This document shows, in pieces, positions 13,125-24,590 of a stretch of 64,000 bases of DNA; the stretch's first letter is position 1; each line of letters starts with the position of its first letter. Below the pieces are notes generated by a model. That model worked only from the letters and a program-made list of their open reading frames with translations. It did no database searches and was not told the origin of the DNA. The position numbers and the translations under genes were made by a program. The DNA comes from Adiantum capillus-veneris (taxonomy: Eukaryota; Streptophyta; Polypodiopsida; Polypodiales; Pteridaceae): assembly GCA_014529385.2 (NCBI GenBank), contig CM043962.1, positions 50,358,598-50,422,597 on the forward strand. The letters run 5' to 3'.

Positions 13125-13695
13125 ATGGCATCCTGCGGTAAGCGAAAAAACCATATGGAGATATGAATGTGGTCTTCCATTGGTCTTCCAGTGCAATCCC
13201 TACCTGAAAATACCCCGAAAAGCCGTCCATAATTGAGTATCTTTCATGCCCCTCCACCTGGTTTAGGATTTCATCTTGAAACGGCAAGGGATAGTGATTC
13301 CTCTTGGTCTCAGCATTCAATGGCTTGTAGTCAACACACAGTCTCCATTTACCATTCTTCTTAGTGGTTATGACCACTGGCGAGACCCACTCTAACTCCC
13401 TCACAGGATATATGATGCCTGCATCCAATAGCTTATTGATCTCCTGCCAAAGGGCTTCTTTTTGGATTTCTCCTAATCTTCTTAGCTTCTGTGCTTTAGG
13501 CTTATGCCCCTCCTTAAGAACAATTTTGTGCTCCACCCCCTTTGCACCTTGCAAATGCTTGTACTCCGTAGCAAATAGATTTGGATAGGATTCACACAGT
13601 TGAACATAGCCTTCCTTTTCCCCTTTGGTAAGGTCTTCACTTATCATACTCGAAACCTCCTCTATGCTTAAACCATGAGCTTGATGGTGGAATGA
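13125..13695 (-). pseudogene. pol: Ty3/gypsy RT N-terminal part (right half of split element)
   Basis: On the minus strand the frame runs from a stop at 13,696-13,698 down to the junction at 13,125. It reads ISEDLTKGEKEGYVQL, KAQKLRRLG, then the RT fingers WVSPVVITTKKNGKWRLCVDY, NHYPLPFQDEIL, GFSGYFQVGIALEDQ, and stops at RRMP, where the nested element begins. The continuation FGLVNAYATFQ and the FMDD box is at 2,648 and below. The RT is similar in style to that of the inserted element (QKLRRLG, PLPFQDEIL), so insert and target are related Tat-like elements. Protease and gag of this element were not found between 13,700 and 15,165. Confidence 0.88.
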
Positions 13696-15163
13696 TTAAG
13701 ACTTGAAACTTCAAACATATTATAGGCAAATCAGAATATCCAAAAAAATCAACAATATTTCTCAAATCTGTATGAAACTCCAGTAATCTAAATAAAATAC
13801 TCTCACTCAGTGCGACACCATTTAACAAAAAGAAATATTTATATTGCATTTATAGAGGAATCCAGCCTCATAAAAATAATTACAAATGGAGACAATGTTG
13901 TTGCGGTTAGGCTTCTCTTACAAGTATTTGTCTTTCTCATCTAGAGATTCATATACACGAGTATTTGTGTGTCTATGACACTAGGGAAGATAGTAGTACT
14001 ATAGTGATGGATTTTCTAAGAGCTCCTAGAGAGTACCTATTGGTTCAAGATTCTACAAAAATCCTACTATTCTTATCAAAATCTTTTAACACGGTAGTGA
14101 AAGGTTCCTCACGGAACAAAAATAGGGTGATTTCCATCTCTGCACATGGTTGCTTGCTCATGTCCTCTCAAAACAAGTTGACTCTGTAAGTAAACAACAG
14201 ATTATGTGAGCACAAAGTTATAAAGTACAAAATGATATCATTCTAATAATCTAATGAAAATTATACAAAGAATAAATTATAAGAAAAATCTTTGATGACT
14301 CTCCATAGATAACACAACTTACTTACATTGTGAGACTCAATCACATGCTACAAAACTATAGATGGCGCACCAAAGCCATCAACAAAATAGCACCACCCAA
14401 TGTTATGAGGTGTGAAGCCTAAACATTGAAAGCCATAAAGAGATTAATTCCCTCCAGCATGATAAACTTAAAGATGGAGATGATCTTAAGCTCTGAATGT
14501 AAGCTACAAGGGTAGTTTTCTCACCATTCTATCTTTATGTTGGAGATGAATCCTTGCAATGCCCATGCACTATTCACACCTCCTGTTCTTGTGGTATGTA
14601 AGTCATGTGAGTTGATGCTTTTTTCACCTTTGGGAGTACAGGTTTCCATGTAGTGCGAGTGAATGAAAGTAGAAGGAGGAGAATCTTGTTTCATGCTGTA
14701 ATGGAGGTGAGAGAAGGGAGAGGAGCTAGCTTGGTGTGGAACTATGTGGTGGGCAAGGGGAAGAGATGGGGAAGAAGCTTGCTTGGTGCTACAATGGAGA
14801 TGGGAGAAAGCTAGTAGAGAGATAATGTTTGACTATAGGGGGTGCATATGGTTGTTGCAGCCATGGAGAGCTTGGAAAAGGGTTTGTAGAGAGAGAAAAT
14901 CACTTTTAGCTATAGAATAGGTTTGGAAAGACTTTGGAAGGTGGAAAATGATGTTTTGAAATTTTTTGAAAAAATTTAATTTTTTGGAATTTTTTAGTGC
15001 ACGTTTTTTACTTTTGGAGGTCAAAAATACTTTTTTGATCATGAAATAGGTTAGGGGACCTTTTAAGGAGGGAAAACTTGAAATTTGAAATTTTTTGAAA
15101 TTTTGAAATTTTTAGTGTATTTTTAAATCCGGGCCAAAAAGTGGGGGAAAAAATGTCAAAGTG

Positions 15164-15165
<2 letters not shown>
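13696..15165. other. Non-coding stretch, AT-rich, no assignable gene
   Basis: No domain is recognised here. The short ORFs at 13,965-14,189 and 14,833-15,042 have no motif. From 14,950 to 15,118 there are irregular repeats of TTGAAATTTT type. It may contain the 5' LTR or leader of the minus-strand gypsy or of the plus-strand gypsy that follows, but I see no pair of LTR ends. Confidence 0.5.

Positions 15166-15200
<35 letters not shown>
15166..15200. repeat. Homopolymer C tract (35 bp)
   Basis: Thirty-five uninterrupted C residues on the plus strand, next to further C-rich sequence. The opposite strand is a G tract able to form quadruplex structure. A G-rich glycine-repeat ORF on the minus strand (15,112-15,318) is an artefact of this tract. 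The length may be affected by sequencing. Confidence 0.9.
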
Positions 15201-15201
<1 letters not shown>

Positions 15202-15437
15202 TCCCTTTCCCCTAGCCACCTCCCTTACCTTCTCACTAGGTAAGAGGCCATTAAGAGGTGTAAGGCTACCTTGTCCCCCTACTTTTTTGAGGGTATAGAG
15301 TGTGTCCACCACCCACATTAGCGATACAAATTACGCAGCAGCAGGCCAAGGGCCCTATTGCCATACACATGCATGAGCACATTGCTACATAGGGGCAAGG
15401 CCCTTCTGATCATGGACAGGGTCCATCTCTAGATTCT

Positions 15438-16961
15438 TTGCACACTCTCACTGCAAAGGAGGTGGATGAATTGTTGAAAAACACCAAACCACCAACTTTT
15501 AAGGGAGAAGATCGAGATCGCAATAAGGATGCAGTGAATATCTTTCTCAGCAACAAGTGGGATGGAATTCACGCCTTACGGCGTACTTTGGACGCAGTCA
15601 GAGCACTGCAAACAAGCTTAACTTTGGAAGGCAATGCCTACAAGTGGTGGATGTCTCTCAAGGGGAAGAATATCATACCACAGAGCTGGGCAACTTTTGA
15701 GGCTATGTTTTGCAAAGAATTCTTGCCTACAAATGAGGCGGATCGGAATTGGACGGCTTGGGACACGTGTTCCATGTGCCAATATCCATCATTACTTGAA
15801 TATATATCTCCCTATCGGGATGTTATCCTCAAGTTGGAAGGACTAGACACCTTTCTGCAAATACGTGGGTTTATCCGCGGTCTGATGCCAAAACTTAAGA
15901 AGCACGTCAAGACTCAAGACCCTAAAGCACTTGAGGAAGCCATAATGAAAGAACATATTCACGATGATCCTGATGAAAATAAATCACATCATAATCACGT
16001 GCTTGCTAATACACATGGTAATACACTCACACAGTACGGGCACAATAAAAGGAAATTTGTAGTAGCCAATTCTAAAGCATCTAAAAAACCCAAGGGGTCT
16101 AGATGTCCTCTCTCTCCTGAGGACTTTGATAAAGCTAAGAAAGAGAAATTATGTTTTCAATGATTAGGAAGTGGTCATGGCAAAAAGGATTGTCCCCAGG
16201 GGAAATTTGCTGCTCATGGCAAGGAGAAAGCAATGCACACGGTGCAACTGTTGCCTCTTGAGTCTTCCTCAAGATTCTCTAAAGTGGAAGTAACACACAC
16301 CGAGGTGGTGCATGAATGCTATCTCACAGCTTCCATGTGGCAACAGACCTTCGCAACACATGAGTTAGTACGTATGCACGGATCTCTGCAAGGGCACAAG
16401 GTGCGCATCTTGGTAGATGACGGTGCTACCCACAATTTCATCAATCATGGATTGGTGAAAAAACTCAAATTGCCTCAAACATCGAGTACCCATCGCTACA
16501 AGGTAGCAATGATGAATGGATATGATGCCAAAATCTGGGATACTCAAGTCCAAGTTGTACCGTTGGAAGTACAAGGCTACTCCACGTCCTTTGATTTTTA
16601 GGTTATGAACATGGAGAGGGCAGACGTGGCCCTTGGTAGGGAATGGTTGCATAGCCTAGGACCATCACTGAAGCGTAGCTATGAGCACAACAGCTTGATG
16701 TTTGAATCCCATGGCGCACATGTGTTGTTGTTAGGAGAGATGGATGTACCTTCTTCAGCACTGATATGTACAGCTGGGCTTATGCAGCTCGTTTCTGATA
16801 ATGAAATAGATAAAGTTTTATTGTGTTACTCATTGTCTCATTTTCTCTCTAACATTGAATCTGCTGAACATTCCTCAATGCCGCATGCTTCTTTCTCATA
16901 TCTTCCACCAATGGCTACTTCCCAACAAGCAAAGGTTGCTAGTGATTTAAAAAATTATTAA
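15438..16961 (+). pseudogene. gag: Ty3/gypsy gag and protease, degraded (second plus-strand gypsy)
   Basis: The listed first codon is TTG and the frame extends upstream, so the true start is unknown. The gag domain is clear: AYKWWMSLKG, SWATFEAMFCKEFLP, FIRGLMPKLKKHVK. At 16,158 the zinc knuckle reads CFQ-stop-LGSGHGKKDC: TGA at 16,161-16,163 has replaced the second Cys codon of the CCHC box. The frame then continues into an aspartic protease with VRILVDDGATHNFI (active site usually DSGA, here DDGA) and, after a TAG near 16,600, VALGREWLHSLG. The arrangement gag-knuckle-protease-RT follows on to 17,825. LTRs were not found. Confidence 0.8.
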
Positions 16962-16963
16962 AG

Positions 16964-17825
16964 GAATTTCACGATGTTTTTCCTAATGATTTTCCACCAG
17001 CATTACCACCGACACGATCAGTGCAACATAGCATCGATGTGGTTGTAGGCAGTAAACGCATCAGTAAACCACTCTACCGCATGAGTTACTCTGAAGCAAC
17101 TGAGGTGGAATGTCAGCTTGTTGACTATCTTAGCTGAGGGTTTATTCAACCTAGTTCTTCACCATGGGCTTCTCCTATCCTATTAGTGAAGAAAAAAGAT
17201 GATAGTATGCGCATGTGTGTAGATTACCGTGGCTTAAATGCGGTTACAGTTAAGAACAAGTACCCATTGCAACGCGTGGATGAGTTGTTCGACAAGCTCA
17301 CTCATGCTAGTATTTTTACAAGAATAGACTTGCGGTTAGGTTATCACCAAGTACGTATTTGACTTGCTGATATACCCAAAACTGCATTCCGAACAACGTT
17401 TGGACACTACGAGTTTTTGGTTATTCTGTTTGGCTTAACCAATGCGCCCGCAAACTTCATGACACTTATGGATAGTGTCTTTAGGTTGTAGTTGGGCAAA
17501 TTTGTCATCGTTTTTCTCGATGGCATTCTCATATACAGTGCTTTTGCAGAAGAACACTTACAACATCTTAGGTAGGTGTTTGAATTGTTACAAAAAAATC
17601 AATTATATGCCAAGGAATCTAAGTGTGATTTTCTGAAGGAAGAAATTCACTATCTTGGGCATGTTATTTCAGCTACTGGGCTACATATGGATCAATCCAA
17701 AGTGGATACAATTCGGCAGTGGCCTTCTCCTAAAAATCTAGAAGAGTTACAGATTTCTTAAGGATTTGTAGGTTTTTATCGAAGGTTCGTTAAAAACTAT
17801 TCTAATATTGTTGTTCCCATGACGG
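16964..17825 (+). pseudogene. pol: Ty3/gypsy RT fragment, catalytic Asp lost
   Basis: RT can be read with several stops and shifts: [78 protein letters not shown]. The catalytic box reads FLDGILIYS, so the second Asp of the xxDD motif is Gly. Then HYLGHVISATGL and FYRRFVKNYSNIV. The similarity stops near 17,825, where RNase H should begin, and unrelated sequence follows. Stops occur within the reading at about 17,136, 17,360, 17,490, 17,573 and 17,759. This is an old dead copy, less related to the Tat-like elements than to chromovirus-type RTs. Confidence 0.82.
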
Positions 17826-18035
17826 ACGATGCGAGCAAGTTATTTGGGACGCTCCAATTTTTCAACACCTTCAATTTCATCGGCAATTTGGAGTTCACGT
17901 TCTTTACGACCACAGGTGTAATTAGCACGGCTAATCACTGGCCTCTGCTACGAGTTTCTGCGTTTGATACGGCTACACACATTTCTGTACTCCAAGGTAT
18001 TGTTTCTCTTTTGTTCGTACAACTCATTTTCGCCA

Positions 18036-18364
18036 TGAGTGAAGAAATTGATGATCAACACATGTTTGTCTTCGAATACTTGGAGTCTACTCCACCTGTG
18101 GATGCCACGTGGCCGGATACTCTCACGGAGGGTACCCACGTGGCAACAGGGATGGACGATGCATACCCAGGAAGTCTATCTTTCTCTCCACGAGTATCTA
18201 CACCTCCTCCTCAGAGCGTGTTTGATATTCTGGAGGATGATAGTAACTTGCTGGATGCCAGGGAGTTTTTCACTCGGCAGGACTGGCAAACTTTTGAGGT
18301 CCGATTTTGCAAGCTAGCTGTACGGGTCGAAATATTGGCTACGCAAGTGGACAATCTCACATGA
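18036..18364 (+). CDS. Unassigned acidic ORF downstream of gypsy RT fragment
   Basis: An open frame runs in from the RT junction (17,819) and has an internal ATG at 18,036 beginning MSEEIDDQHMFVFEYLES. The 109-residue product is acidic, proline- and serine-rich in the middle, and ends with a possible helical segment (FCKLAVRVEILATQVDNLT). No known domain is recognised. It may be the leader or N-terminal part of another retroelement gag joined to the RT by deletion. Coding status is unproven. Confidence 0.25.
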
Positions 18365-20925
18365 TTAATTTATAATATGCTACCAGAATCAACTTCTAAC
18401 TTGTCGGAAACCCAAGAGATTGTCTAACCACTAGTTATGACCAAAGAGGTTCAACATGCACAAGATAATTTGGTTGTAGGAACAGATCTGGTCATGACCA
18501 ACATGGTCATGAAGCAACTATCACTATCCGACTTTTGACGTGAAAAAAGTCAAAAATTATGCTTTATTTTCTTAAGAATGCATCAAAAAAAGTAGTGTCC
18601 ACATGTCCGACAACGTAACAACGTAAGCATGATGCATTAGTTCGTGATTCGACATAAACTCCAGTTTTGGTGCAGGGCACAGTAGTTATATGTCTTCATA
18701 CGTGCATGTGGCTTTTTAGAGTATTGTCCATTTTTTGAATTGGGTAGTGTTATGTCCCAATTTCTTTATGATATAATCATTTTTGGTACAACCAGTTTCA
18801 TAATCTCGGCTTATACAATCAGCTGAAAACATTATCAGATGCATACAAGATCAGTGCATTAGGGTGAGTCGGTGCAAGGCATTTTTGGTGTTAACTCGTT
18901 TATGACTGTTACGGTAGCCAAGGGATTCCACTTTTGTATGCAAGGCATGCTACCCAGGTGGTATAAAGTACGCTTCCGCTATCACACTCGCAACTCTGTC
19001 AAGGACAAGATAAGTGATAGATTGTTGCACATGATTTTTGGTTGCTGTCACCACACAACAACACTAAATGGCACCTCAATCCAGGACTTATTTCACAGGC
19101 AAAGTGCCCTACTTAAGTCACCCTTGTATAGTCACGACCCCTACAAGATCAATGGGTCAAGATGTGTTTTGTGTTTTTCTATTACCTCTCTCGATGAGAG
19201 AGTCATACCAGCAAACTGTGGACTGCTTATAGGATAAACTGCAAGTTAGGCAAAAGATGCGTAAGAGCACACAGCTTGGGTACACACTCTAGAAACTTAA
19301 GGAAAGTTCCTCAGCCCAGAATGCTCTTCTTCTCTCTCTTTATTATTTCTCTCGCATGATAATGAAAACTTTTAAAGAATCTTTTTAACATGTTTTGTTT
19401 GGGAGTCAGCCTGAGCCAAGGTGCTCTAACTCACCTAAAAATTGGGCAAGACGCCATCTAAATTAGTCTTCATCAGTTTAGTCGATTGAATACTAATTTC
19501 CATAGGGATATCAACCACACACACTGGCTACGAGTCATTGTCAGGTCTTGGGTAAGACCCACCTGTTGGCATTCATTGGGAGACTATTCTCCAGCTTGAA
19601 CATATCTATCCAAGGGACTCCTCATCGACGTTAATGACCAAGTAAGAGTCTTGCCATTACATATGGGTATTTCGTATGCACTACATGTTTTGGTGCGACG
19701 ATGGAGCTGAGTTTTGAATGAACTTACACTCCCATAGGTTGATCTATACCACGACGTATAGATGCAGCGATCAGTTGAGATGGCATGGCTGTCCGTAAGA
19801 GCTAGGCATTTCACTTGTGTGATCTCCTGCTCTCTCTATAGCACTACGAGTGTCTATGGTATCACAGTTTTGGGGTAAGACCCGACGGGTGATTGCTAAA
19901 TTACCCCTAGTCATGGAGGCTCATAGTTTGATCTATTCTCGTTATACTTTCAAGGAAAGAAGTCCGCAATATACCACGCGGTAACGGACAAATTCAACTT
20001 CTCAAGTTGATTCCAATCATTCTGTACACGGTTGACTATGTTGGTTACTATTACCTGCTAGTTGAGCAGTTTCTACAAAGGATCTTACCAAGGGGTTTGA
20101 CTACATAGATTCTAATCAACGGGTTTGGATTGCAAAGGCAACACCCAGGGTTTCCAGTTGAATGTTGCTTGTTTTTTCAACGGGTGGACAACATGCTCCT
20201 GTGTATTTGAATACGAGTAAGTGAACATTCAGTTCAATCTTCAAGTACACATCTATTGATTTGGTGTTATTCCAGTTTTTAGAATGCATTGCTTGGGTTT
20301 TTTTTCAAGTCGTTTAAATATGCTTGAATATTTCAGACCATGCCAAGGGCATGTTGGAAGAAAGTATTTTGGACCGTAGTGTCCACTATACATTATGTGG
20401 TTATGAATCCACTTGTTGGGTTTCGATTTGGCACATGTTGTCACATGGGATACAACATGGTCTAGAAACTCAAGGAGTTCGGTTTAGCCAGTGTGGAGCA
20501 ATGATAATGAGGGTCCCTCTCACTCACGTCGCGGAGTGTTCATAGTTTTCTCCACACACAAGTACAATTTGTGCTTGATGGATGTCGCTTTCTCTACCAT
20601 CCTTATTTGAGACATATTCCACATGTGGTGAATATGAGTCTCTGGGACTAACACTGGCGCCTAATTCCTAATAATGTGTCGCGACAAAGTCCCTACGTGT
20701 TGGTTGCATTCGTTCATTCGACCATTTGGAGCACACCATATCAGACTTGTTCCGATTACAAGTGTTGTGAAACCACCTTAACGGAGGTTCGTTTCTACAT
20801 ATAGCCAAATATGCTACGTTCATGAGAATGTCTCATAGTTGGTACCTAGGTGTGACTGGGTGTAGGTGCTTCTTGCACACATGAGTTGTGTGTCTGTGTG
20901 TGTAGCAAAAGATAGAATAAAATTC

Positions 20926-20929
<4 letters not shown>
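18365..20929. other. Non-coding stretch without recognised features
   Basis: About 2.6 kb with only short, motif-free ORFs in all frames. TGTTATGTCCC at 18,749 could be an LTR start, but no matching end or second copy is seen. Possibly LTR or UTR sequence of the flanking gypsy elements. Confidence 0.4.

Positions 20930-21010
<81 letters not shown>
20930..21010. repeat. (CT)n microsatellite
   Basis: About 81 bp of perfect CT. The flanks do not match the CT-bearing LTRs elsewhere in the window, so this is an independent array. ORFs over it are artefacts. Confidence 0.95.
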
Positions 21011-21013
<3 letters not shown>

Positions 21014-21048
21014 CAACCCATCCTACAATTTTCTCTTGCTGTCTTCCC

Positions 21049-21568
21049 ATTGGCCCTTGCAAGGCTTAGCCAATCACAATTAAGAAGTATAATTGATAGC
21101 TTTGTGACATGTGTCCCCCTTTTCCCTTTTGTGAGAGCTTTAGGTAATTAAATAATTCATTTAAACTCTCATTGGACCTTTTAGTCTTCTGGCCAATAGG
21201 AATCAAGCAAGGCATTGGGCTATTGGATGCTCATTGGACCCCTTGGTAGATTGTCCTCCAATAGTCTTCTAGGGAGCTTATTTTCTATTGGTTATTTTAT
21301 CAAGCATTTTTAAATTGATTAGACTAACTTTACTCTAGCCTCATTCTCATTGGTCCACGTTTATGACCATCCAATAGGATTTGAGGGGAGATTGGGGGCA
21401 ATTGGCCTAGGAGCATGACATGTGTCCAGTATTCCCTTTGTGAAAAGGGGAAGCTTTGGAGTGTGTGTGTGTGTGTGTGTGTTTCACTCTCATCCCCTAC
21501 AATAAGGGCTTGCCCCCTCCTTCCTAGGGATGTGGGAAGACTTTTTAGTCTTCCCATGACCATCCAAT
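21049..21568. promoter_or_regulatory. Dense cluster of CCAAT/ATTGG pentamers
   Basis: I count about 14 CCAAT or ATTGG pentamers in roughly 520 bp, where about one would be expected by chance. Several belong to a longer repeated phrase, CTCATTGGACC (about 21,168 and 21,230) and CTCATTGGTCC (21,347). A phrase ACATGTGTCC followed by TTCCCTTTTGTGA recurs (about 21,110 and 21,419). A (TG)11 array lies at 21,461-21,482. The region resembles a degenerate tandem duplication within an LTR U3, where CCAAT boxes bind NF-Y; that function is inference. Confidence 0.45.
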
Positions 21569-21710
21569 ATTTCCCCTATTTTGGCCTTTGGACATATGAG
21601 TTAATTTTTGGAGCCTTAGCCTATGGAAGTATTAATGGAGATGAACCTTCAGTCTTTTAAGCCCCATTGAAGCACATTGCTCCTTTGCAGACTGTCCCCC
21701 TTTGGATCCC

Positions 21711-22206
21711 TGACACAGACCAGTCTGGCAGCCTTACCAATATTCTTGCTTTTACTCCCCCGGTACTTTCCCATATTAAATGATCAATTTAACATGAGAA
21801 AATAATTTGGGAGTATTAGATATTAGTTTTATGACGTTACCTCTCTCTTGAAATCATAGTCATCCTCGACTATGAGGTAGAGAAGATAAAGCCTAGATAG
21901 TAGTCCGTTTGCTAGCGGGTAGAGGATCCCTATTTTACCCTACGACACCGTTTTAGAAAGGATGACTAGTCCATTTGGTGCTTGAGAGCCTTAGTTGACG
22001 CAAGCATGTCTGTACTTTAGTCCGTATCAATCCTCCATCATAGAGTGACAAACTCTACTTGGTGTTCACGAGACGTCGTCTCCACAGACATGATCCTAAG
22101 CATGCATACTCATTGACATTTGTGCACAATAAGGAAAAAGAGAGCCTTATAAGACAAAAACTTTGTTCATTTAAACATAATTACATTTGCTTACTCTAGG
22201 GAATCA
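21711..22206 (-). mobile_element. Possible LTR start and 3' UTR of the minus-strand chromovirus
   Basis: Downstream (minus strand) of the chromodomain lies about 490 bp of non-coding sequence that ends at TGTCAGGGATCC (start at 21,715), similar to the TGTCAGGACAAGGGTCC that begins the unit at 24,591. This could be the 3' LTR start. A clean polypurine tract is not seen next to it, so the call is weak. Confidence 0.25.
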
Positions 22207-24590
22207 TTGTAAGCACTGACAAGGTTTAGGTTATCCTTTAATTGTATGCCTTGCATCCATCTAGCATCTTCAAAAGGACAAGTTTTAACCTTGATAAGAT
22301 ATTTTTGGACAGTCTTACTGCCTCATAATACCTTATCTTGGTGTCTGAGGATGGTCTTGGGCTGCAACACCTCTTCTTGGTCCTCGAACTCCAGTGGGTC
22401 TTCAATGACTGCTTCTTGAGGTGGCTTTCTTTGGTAAGGCTTTAGTAGGCTCACATGGAAGGCATTGTGTATGAGCCAATGTATGGGCAACTTAAGTTGA
22501 TAGGTCATCTCATTGATTGGCCTAAGAATCTGAAAGGGGCCATAGTACCTTTTTGCTAATTCAACATAATACTTTTGGTGTTCCATAGGATTCTTGCCCG
22601 TTGTGTGCCTTAATTGAGCCTTGGGAAATTTAAGCAAGACCCAATCATTTTTTTAAAAGGTCAGGGATATTCTGTGCTTATCAGCAGCAGCCTTTTGCCT
22701 TTGTTGAGAGATGGATATAGCATCCTTAATCTTTTGAAAAGATTCTTGCAGGTCTCGGCTATATTCATCTGCAACGAAGATCTTTCCATGTACCTTGAGT
22801 AGCAGGGGACTTGTTGATCTTCCCTCTATCAACTCAAAAGGTGCTTTTCCCATGGAAGTATGTACAGTGTTATTGTAAGCATACTCCACTAAGGGTGCTA
22901 TTTCATTTTGCCCATCCGTTTGAAGATGATAGGACGAAGAGAAGTTTAGCCTTGTATCTAAATTCTCAAAGAGACCCTTCTCAAAGATTTGTGATATAAA
23001 GAGAGTTGCCATTTGATGGGCCTTGATAGTCTTTTTGACAGCTATGAAATGTGCTTGTTTGCTAAACTTGTCTACTATTGTCCATATCCCCATATTCCCA
23101 TGGATGGACTTGGGAAATCCAAAGATAAACTCCATAGATATGCTCTCCCATGGTGAATTAGGGATTGGCAATGGTTGAAGCAATCTAGATTGCTTCCCTC
23201 TATCAAACTTTGTCTTTTGGCATACCACACATTTTGAAACACACTCTTGTATGTTTTCTTTCATGGCTGACCAATATAAATAGGTTTCTATCCCTTTTAG
23301 GGTAGACTGAATCCCTCTATGCCCCGCATCAGGAGGAACATGAGATTCATATATTAATTTCTCACGTAGTGAGTTAGTAACACATAATCTATTGCCATAG
23401 AGAAGATAACCATCTTGCAAGGTAAATGGTTCTTCCTTCTTCCCTAGCGCAGGGGCTAAAATAAAATCTCTAAGATCGGGATAGATAGTGTACTCATCTA
23501 TCATAGAAGATAGATCATTGTGAGTTGCTATGGATACCGCATTCACTCTCGGTCTTGAGAGTGCAACGGCCACTTGATTATGCTTGCCAGCAATGTGAGC
23601 AATATGAAAATGAAATTGCAAAAGAAAATTTTCCCACCTCATTTGTTTTTTCGAGAGCTTGGTCTGCATCATGAAGTACTTAAGACTTTGGTGATCCATT
23701 CGTAGAATGAAAGGAGTCTCCAATAAATAGTGCTTACATGAATGTAGAGCATGTAGAACTGCTAAGAGTTCCTTTTCATATATGCCTAGAGCTTGCTCAG
23801 CAGGGTTGAGCCTTCGACTTTCATATTCTATGGCGTGCCCTTCTTGGAGAAAAAAAGCTCCAAGGCAATCACCCTAAGCATTGCATTGGACCTCAAATGG
23901 CTCTGAGAGATCCAGCAGTGTAAGCACATGTTGAGAGGTAAGCTTCTCTTTAAGCTTTTTGAAAGCATTGGTCACCTTGGTGGACCATATATACCTAAAT
24001 TTTTTCTTTGTTAGGTCATGTAATGGTCCCGTGATTTGTGAGAACTTTTCTATGAAGCGTCTATAGTATGCACACATACCTATAAAGCTTCTTAGTTCAT
24101 GCAGATTCCTTGGATTAGGCCATCCTTTTATTACCTCTAACTTTGATGGACCATTTGGATGCCATCTTGAGAGATAATGTGACCTAAATATTGAATCTCT
24201 TGTAAGAAAAATTTACTTTTCTTTTGATTTATATAAAGCTTTTTCTCTCATAAAACTTGAAATATTACCTAGAGGTGTTGCTTGTGTTCGTCTAATGAAT
24301 TAGAGCAGATGATTATATCATCAAAGAACACTCCAGTAAAGGTTTGGTGAGGCTTGAGTAGCTTCTCCATCAAGCGGTTAAATGTGGCTAGTGCATTGGT
24401 CAAGCCAAAAGGCATGACAATGTACTCGTAAAGACCAAATGTAGTGTAAAATGCGGTCTTTACAATGTCTTGATCAACTATCCATATTTGATGATAGCCA
24501 TTTTTTAGGTCAATCCTACTGAAGTAGGTCGACCCTTGTAGCTTATCAAATAGATCTTCTACCCGTGGAATGGGAAATCTATTCTTGATA
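22207..24590 (-). pseudogene. pol: Chromovirus (Ty3/gypsy) pol: RT, RNase H, integrase, chromodomain; truncated and broken
   Basis: Minus-strand order from 24,590: RT (SRIDLKNGYHQIW, TTFGLYEYIVMPFGLTNA, catalytic FFDD), connection (YYRRFIEKFSQITGPLHDLT), RNase H end (RMDHQSLKYFM), integrase finger (HVPPDAGHRG with CVVCQ), core (SMEFIFGFPKS), a C-terminal [11 protein letters not shown] and [12 protein letters not shown], and a chromodomain (KYLIKVK, CPFEDARWM) near 22,230-22,300 with a TGA just before it. The chromodomain of such elements targets integration to heterochromatin. Defects: the first integrase Asp is Glu (MEFI), and two internal deletions remove the second catalytic Asp region (QIFEKG joins LFENLDTRL) and the segment after QTDGQNE. 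Gag, protease and the RT fingers are absent because an LTR-like unit begins at 24,591. Confidence 0.9.
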
